Source: Agelas oroides (Eukaryota; Porifera; Demospongiae; Agelasida; Agelasidae). From it: a DNA stretch of 64,000 bases. The notes beneath the pieces were generated by a model that saw only the letters and a program-made list of their open reading frames with translations, was not told the origin of the DNA and did no database searches. The stretch covers positions 24,980,917 to 25,044,916 of the forward strand of contig OX422184.1 in the NCBI GenBank assembly GCA_949130485.1, given 5' to 3'. The position numbers were made by a program, and so were the translations under genes. Positions 58,201 through 64,000 of the stretch are shown here, piece by piece (position 1 is the first letter of the stretch; every line of letters begins with the position of its first letter).

Positions 58201-58851
58201 GCCATATCACACTTGAGGCTCTTCTCATGGGTCAACAGTGCCAGGCTGAAAGCTTTCATGGACTCATACCATGCTCCCTACAAAGCAAAACATCGTTACT
58301 GGCCTGGACTGCTGCTCATGCTTCGCTTTGTTCTTCTTCTAGTGTTTGCCTTCAATTTAGAGGAAGACCACAGTATTAACATGCTAGCAATTTTAGTGGG
58401 AACTGGATTTCTTGTAGCATGTGCCTGGCTCAGTGGTGGGGTTTACAGAAACTGGTGTCTAGATGCCCTGGAATGTTCATTTGCTCTGAACATGATCATT
58501 CTGGTTGGGGCTACCTTCTATGTCAATCACTCACACAGAAATCAGCTTGTAGTTGGGTATACCTCAGCCTCTATAGCATTTGCAACATTTACTTGTATCC
58601 TTGCTTTTCAGCTAGCAAATTTGACTGGTATCACTCGATACCTAAATAGAAAGTGCCCAGTTTTGAAAAAAGCAATCCAAAATCCACAAGAAGCTGAATC
58701 TGAACTGAGATCTCCTACAGGCTCCCTGCCAGACCGGTTGATAAACCCAGAAGAGTATGAACCACCATTCCACACTGAGCCAACAGAAGGAGCTAATGAA
58801 GCACAGAGAAGTCTCATAACTCCTGTGTACACTTACGGCTCCATTAACTAA
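55279..58851 (+). pseudogene. PMP-like beta-helix multi-pass membrane protein (gene D) with one in-frame TGA
   Basis: The same architecture as gene C: ATG 15 bases after a ttctgcag acceptor, signal peptide MAQSTPFIVLVAALLI, Cys-containing N-terminal domain, PMP-like coils (six NSA coils instead of ten), a Cys-rich region, nine or ten membrane segments from residue about 775, and the tail TPVYTYGSIN. The frame is open across 1190 codons except for TGA at codon 686 (57334-57336), where gene C has ACC and copies A and E have ACA. Flanking codons align without gaps. Possible explanations are a recent nonsense mutation, readthrough, or a base-calling error; ACA to TGA needs two changes, which makes a single sequencing error less likely. 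If the stop is real, the product is a secreted 685-residue ectodomain lacking the membrane part. Recently inactivated gene is the cautious call. Confidence 0.75.
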
Positions 58852-61234
58852 TTTTGTAAGCATTGTTGCCTCAAAAGTGACTTACTGTATGCCACTAGTG
58901 AGTTTGTACTTTATACCTGAACATGTGCATGGTTTAATGTAGCTACTTGTATGTAGCATACTGGTTCACCTGTGTAAATAATTGTATCTAAACATGTAGC
59001 AAGTATTTGCTTCTCTTAATGCACTTTACAATGCATACACGGAATTTTGTCTTGCAAATACATGTAGTGTTTCTTAAATTGCAGTTCATTAAACTGTTTC
59101 TCAAATTGAAGCTTATGAAAATGATACATTTTGTCGTGATATGATTTGGTAAGAACATAATGGTTACAATCTGGGTACACCATTTAACTGATGACCTTGG
59201 GGAGCAGAGTAAAATACACACAAGGCAGCACCTCAGTAACACATCATAGTAGGTAATGGTTAGTATATAGTATATTAACACAAAATCTAGATGCTTTCAG
59301 GAGAAGCAGGCTGTACTGAGCCTGGTGTATAAACTGTACGTGAAGGCAAAAAATGAAGAAAAAAAAATTTAAAAACACCAAGTGAAAATAAATTAGAGTT
59401 AACAATTATAGACAACTCAACCTGCGTGCACATACAGGACAATTAGCGACATGTATGGCCCACAATATTGTCTCACTGGTCATTGCTAAAACCACCTTAC
59501 TCCTCCCCTTCCTGACAGCTACATGGACAATGACATCAACTATAAGTCCATACTTCAAATAGCAACAAGGCAAATAGCAACAAGGCAACTATTGACCCAT
59601 CAGTGTACTATGGTTCTCAGTGTAGAAGGTTGCACCCAAAAGTACTTTTGGGTGTAGTAAGAAAATGACATGAAGAAAGTGTTAGATTAGTCTGTCAGGT
59701 CCATGCAGTAGGGTGTCCTCCTTTTACTGCATGGCCACATTTAGATGACAAGCCAGTCAGAGAACAGATCAAACCTTGTAGCTGACGTGATTTCTAGTAC
59801 TGGATTGTTGCACCCATAGTTGAAGGTACCAGGATAGCTATACTAGGAGAGCTGCACAAGATCATTACTGTGTATGAAACTTGCTTCCACAGTATATCCA
59901 GGCTTGGATCGGAGTATGTGGTGTCGGTAGTAGGACCCCCACTTGAGACAGTTTGTGTCACAGTATACACAGTATTACTGTGTATACTGTGACAGTAACG
60001 GATACTACTGCAGTGCTGACATGCAGGATTTCATCAACTTGGATGGATATATTCCACATTCCACAGCTGTGGTGTGGCACTTTTCTGATATAATTTATGT
60101 GTCACACTCTGTTAACTACTTGTGCTATCTACTGTATAGGTGGTGTGGCTAAAGACTCTCACACTATATATTATTATACAATTATTTGTATGTATATAAA
60201 CGTCTAGTTAGTGTGTTGCTATATGCCGTGAATTTACTAGATATGGAGCTATTGGCAAAACATTCCACAAAAAAAAATATGAAGAAATGTCAAATGTGGT
60301 GTTGTTGATTTGAATAACAGATTTGGTTGAAAGGAACTTTAGAAACCCAAGACCCCTGGGTTGTAGTGTCTACAATCCTATTGTATATAGTGCCTAAATG
60401 CTGTGTAGCTAGATCGTTTCCATGTATGTGAATAAATGGTAGTTGCTGTCTTGTTATGCATATAATAAAGTAAGCAACTGGCAAATAAATGTTATTGCAG
60501 TCTTTGTTGTAATGTTGTTGTACATGTATCATGGGCAGAGCCTTGACATTCCATGGAAGATATTCAAACAGAAATTTGAGGGTAGCTTGTAGATGGAGAG
60601 AATGGGAAAGGGTAGAGAAGAGAGGGAATGACGTACAATGATAGCAAGATATTTCTCACACGTGAAGCAGGTTTATACTGCTGGGTACCATGGTTACAGA
60701 CAAGTTTCTGAGACAGTGGTTATGAGAAGTTTGTAAAACAATATTAATTGCACAAGACAGCCTGGCAGAGAGGAAGCTAACCCAACCAGAATCCTGCAGA
60801 TCTTAACCACCGAACACCTATGTGGGAGTCACAAGGGCATGAAGACTTACCATGATCCTAGTAACAGCTTTGAAGTGCAGTTTTAGTGCAGTTGGGTACG
60901 TTGCCTCACAGATGTGTCTGATCATTGCGGTTACTTTATTACCAAAATGTACTTCTCATAACCAAGGTCACTTTAGCATGTTTGTATCTATGGTAACCAC
61001 TATGATGTTTGCAGTGTATAGCTCAGAAGAGTTAGCTTAGAGCAGGTGCATGCCAGGGGTGTGAGGGGGAGGCTGGATGGGTGGGTGTACACGAGACACT
61101 TTTTCAATCTTAAAATTTTGTGTAGAGATATAGCTACCAAAGACAGCACCCGTTGGCTGCTTTTAACTACACACAGAAGCAGGTCTAGCTACACTGCAGA
61201 AACATGCAAGCTCACAGAGTGGCTACTATGGTTT
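58852..61234. other. Gene-free stretch between D and E
   Basis: It contains the 37-bp palindrome at 59957-59993 and, at 60590-60720, a repeat related to 42840-42960. No open frame shows family motifs on either strand. Confidence 0.5.
59957..59993. repeat. 37-bp hairpin with 18-bp perfect stem
   Basis: gtcacagtatacacagta, a single t, then tactgtgtatactgtgac. No homologous flank was found elsewhere in the window. Confidence 0.9.
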
Positions 61235-62395
61235 AGAGAAGAAAGCTCCAGAGGAGTTGTGGTGGATAGGACGCTACCTAGAGTGAGTGTGTAGATGCGT
61301 CCATCGAGTGGCAATTTTGGGTTCATGAATATATTAACGAGCCACTTAAACCCTTTTTTAAAATTAGGCAGAGCAAGATTGCCCTAAAGCAAACCCTAAC
61401 CCTGAAACTAGGAGTAACCCTGGTCCTGACTGTAACCCAGGTTTATGTTTTCGTTAACCTCCGCCGAAAGACTTCCCCACCACCTTAAGTTAGTTAAGAT
61501 GTGACCTGGTGGAACCCCTCATGTGGTGGTCGGAACTTTGAAGATAAGCTTAGATCGACTTAAAAAAAAAGCAGAGGAGTTTTAGTAGAGTGCTGTAGTG
61601 TCAGTAGCTGTGAGTAGTGCGTAATGCCTGCTTGTGAAAGCTAGCTTGTGTCTAGAAGCAGCAGAAAGGCTACAGTGGCCAAGACTGAACTCACTGGGTA
61701 GGCCCAGGTCCTGCGATCGTATGCCAAGCCTAGTAGGTGACCGTGACTGGTGCTCCGAGTGCTGGGCTGGGCTTTAACTAGAATGCACAATATATCGTTG
61801 GTATCATGCTGCCGTAGAGAAGAAAGCTCCAGAGGAGTTGTGGTGGATAGGACGCTACCTAGAGTGAGTGTGTAGATGCGTCCATCGAGTGGCAATTTTG
61901 GGTTCATGAATATATTAATGAGCCACTAAAACCCTTTTTAAAATTAGGCGAAGCAAGATTGCCCTAAAGCAAACCCTAACCCTGAAACTAGAAGTAACCC
62001 TGGCCCTGACTGTAACCAAAGTTTATGTTTTCGTTAACCTCCGCCGAAAGACTTCCCCGCCACCTTAAGTTAGTTAAGATGTGGCCTGGAGGAACCCCTC
62101 ATGTGGTGGTTGGAACTTTGAAGATAAGCTTAGATCGACTTAAAAAAGAAGAACTTTAGTAGAGTGCTGTAGTGTCAGTAGCTGTGAGTAGTGCGTAGTG
62201 CCTGCTTGTGAAAGCAAGCTTGTTTCTAGAAGCAGCAGAAAGGCTACAGTGGCCAAGACTGAGCCCAGGTCTTGCGATCGTATGCCAAGCCTAGTAGGTG
62301 ATCGTGGCCCGGTGCTTCGAGTGCTGGGCTGGGCTTTAACCTGAATGCGCAATATATCATTGGTACTAGGCTGTAGTAGACAAGAAAGCTGCAGA
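61235..62395 (+). repeat. Tandem duplication with 581-bp period
   Basis: Unit 1 (61235-61815) and unit 2 (61816 to about 62390) share gaggagttgtggtggatagg, aaaccctaaccctgaaacta, cctccgccgaaagacttccc and tcgtatgccaagcctagtag with few differences. A partial third start (gacaagaaagctgcag) lies at about 62379. Short telomere-like words occur in each unit. Minus-strand open frames in the two units are frame-inconsistent, so no gene is called. Confidence 0.8.
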
Positions 62396-62537
62396 AAAGA
62401 GTTGTGCGGGGAACAGAACCGTGAGTTGTTCAGTGACATAAGGGGGAGAGGTGGGGCTAGTAATGCTTGCTTGCACTCGTGAATGAGCCCCTCCCGTAGA
62501 CAAGCTGTAAATTTTTTGATGGGGCAATAGGTCACTG

Positions 62538-63708
62538 CAGACTTACTCATGGCCTGGACTCAAAACAATGACTGATTACAACATAACTTCAAATATTTCC
62601 TCTCACCCATTTTACATGTAAAAACAACCATCCAACAGACTGTCGTATATCTATGAGAAAATGGTATGGTATTATATACGCTATGTATTACTTTCCACAC
62701 ACAGTGCACCCTGGTGAAACAATTCAACAATCTGTGGTTGCAGTTGGACAAAGAAATGGAACACTTCCTAGCACAGTCAGAAGTACAATAAACAATCTAA
62801 ACTCCGGATTTGAAAATGCTAATGCAAAGCCTGTGGGTGCTAATCTTCGAGACTCTCAATACCTCCAACAAGCACGCAAGATCTGCACCAAACTGAACTA
62901 CACTGTGTTTTCATTGTATCAGAAAGTTTTCATAAAGTTGCAAGCAGGAGGGAGCCCATGTTCAAATTTTATTCATACAGTAATTGCAGTGAACCTAAGT
63001 CAGACCTGCCCACCAGGATTCAGCATCTCTAAGTCTAACAAATCATGTGTCTGTGAGCAAAGACTAGCAAAATATACAAACAGCTGCACAATATATCAAA
63101 AGGAGTAAGCCAAAAAAAACACGCAATTCAAAACAACATTTTTGGGTTGGATATGATCATCAATCTCATGGACTAATTCTCCACCCACACTGCCCATTGG
63201 ACTACTGTGTTAATGATACAGTGATATTTCCTCTCAACAATACAGACAAACAGTGTGCATACAACAGGTCAGGCCTCTTGTGTGGAGCTTGTAAGAAAGG
63301 TTACAGCATGGTACTGGGCACATCACAATGCTGGAAGTGTACTAACAACCATCTTCTTTTGCTCATATCTTTTGCAGTGATGGGGGTAGCACTGGTTTTC
63401 TTCCTCTTTGTCTCCAAACTGACAGTGGCAACAGGAACACTCAGTGGCCTACTGTTCTACGCCAACATTGTTGGAGTCAATCGCACCATCTTTCTACCAG
63501 CGGAATCTACTAATCTTTTTTCACTTATTGCGTGGCTAAACCTTGACTTTGGTATTGAGACATGTTTCTACAATGGAATGGATGCCTACAGCAAAACATG
63601 CCTGCAGTTCATATTTCCGGTATACATTTGGGTGCTAGCAGGACTGATGATTCTTGTTAGCCATTTTTCACAGAACTTTGCAAGGCTGCTTGGCAACAAT
63701 CCAGTGTA
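62538..63708 (+). pseudogene. PMP-like family, copy E (truncated at both ends, frameshifted)
   Basis: Homology starts at ttactcatggcctggactca, equivalent to the middle of the gene C ectodomain, so the signal peptide and all coils are missing. Frame 1 carries HPGETIQQSVVAVGQRNGT, CPPGFSISKSNKSCVCEQRL and KYTNSCTIYQKE, stopping at 63108. Frame 2 resumes with DYCVNDTVIFPLNNTDKQ, NRSGLLCGACKKGYSMVLG and the first membrane segments. It ends at ARLLGNNPV, stop (TAA at 63707-63709), where homology is lost. It is a pseudogene fragment. Confidence 0.85.
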
Positions 63709-63709
63709 A

Positions 63710-64000
63710 ACACACGGATACCCTCACTAACACATTTCTCAGCCTTGTAGCCAGCGAAGGTGGGAGGAGGCAGTGGGTGGAGCACTTCCCACCTATGCCA
63801 ACCAAACATGAACTCATGTACAGTGGAAAGATCCTTGTGGTTGTAGGTGGGAGGGATGACTGACACTCTGAAGTGGTCCACAGCCAGCAGCCTGCATGTA
63901 CTTCTTTGTCAAGCTTCAGCCACTGTCTGCAGGGACAAAGTCTACCTGGTGGGAGGGTTGTCCGATTGCTGTCCCACAAACCACATCTTGACCTGCTCTC
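63710..64000. other. Unassigned window end
   Basis: Sequence after the 3' break of copy E. A minus-strand open frame (63979-63668) contains LCPCRQWLKLDKEVHAGC but no family I can name, and it overlaps the copy E end, so it is not called as a gene. Confidence 0.35.

Noticed and set aside
63668-63979. Minus-strand open frame of 103 codons at the window end
   Set aside because: It overlaps the end of copy E and shows no family I can name; evidence is too thin for a gene call.

Overview
The window is eukaryotic: spliced genes with GT-AG introns, long non-coding stretches, many MITE-like repeats and decayed transposases. Two protein types dominate. One is a secreted laccase-type multicopper oxidase (MCO) ending in somatomedin-B-like modules. 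The other is a family with a Chlamydia-PMP-like beta-helix ectodomain joined to a multi-pass membrane region. The gene content and repeat style suggest an early-branching aquatic animal, most likely a demosponge. That assignment is an inference; no marker gene fixes the species.

Layout. 1-9.8 kb is repeat-rich 5' flank. 9.80-14.01 kb holds intact MCO gene 1 (four coding exons). 14.5-17.7 kb holds two decayed transposase fragments, a plus-strand one and a minus-strand P-element/THAP9-like one. 18.24-21.48 kb and 24.3-25.8 kb are broken copies (A, B) of the PMP-like family, separated by palindromic elements and a LINE 3' fragment. About 29.1-40.6 kb is a second, diverged copy of about 2.6-14.4 kb, and it carries intact MCO gene 2 (36.07-40.16 kb). 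Then follow a 3'-end relic of the PMP-like family (F, 41.2-42.2 kb) split by a TTAA-flanked element, a 5'-end relic (46.7 kb), an intact 1310-residue gene (C, 47.08-51.01 kb), a nearly intact gene with one in-frame TGA (D, 55.28-58.85 kb) and a fragment truncated at both ends (E, 62.54-63.71 kb). All family members and both MCO genes lie on the + strand.

How the genes may work together. Everything intact is predicted to act at or outside the cell surface. The MCOs keep every copper-ligand motif and should oxidise phenolic or similar substrates, or metals, with reduction of O2; their SMB-like modules suggest binding to matrix or other proteins. The PMP-like proteins would display a glycosylated beta-helix of variable length on a polytopic membrane anchor, a design that fits adhesion or recognition. 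Both families are expanding by segmental and tandem duplication while decaying through frameshifts, truncations and transposon insertions. Transposon insertions present in only one of the two MCO blocks record events after (or precise losses since) the duplication. The strongest candidate for an undescribed system is the PMP-like/multi-pass receptor family with its conserved 5' block.
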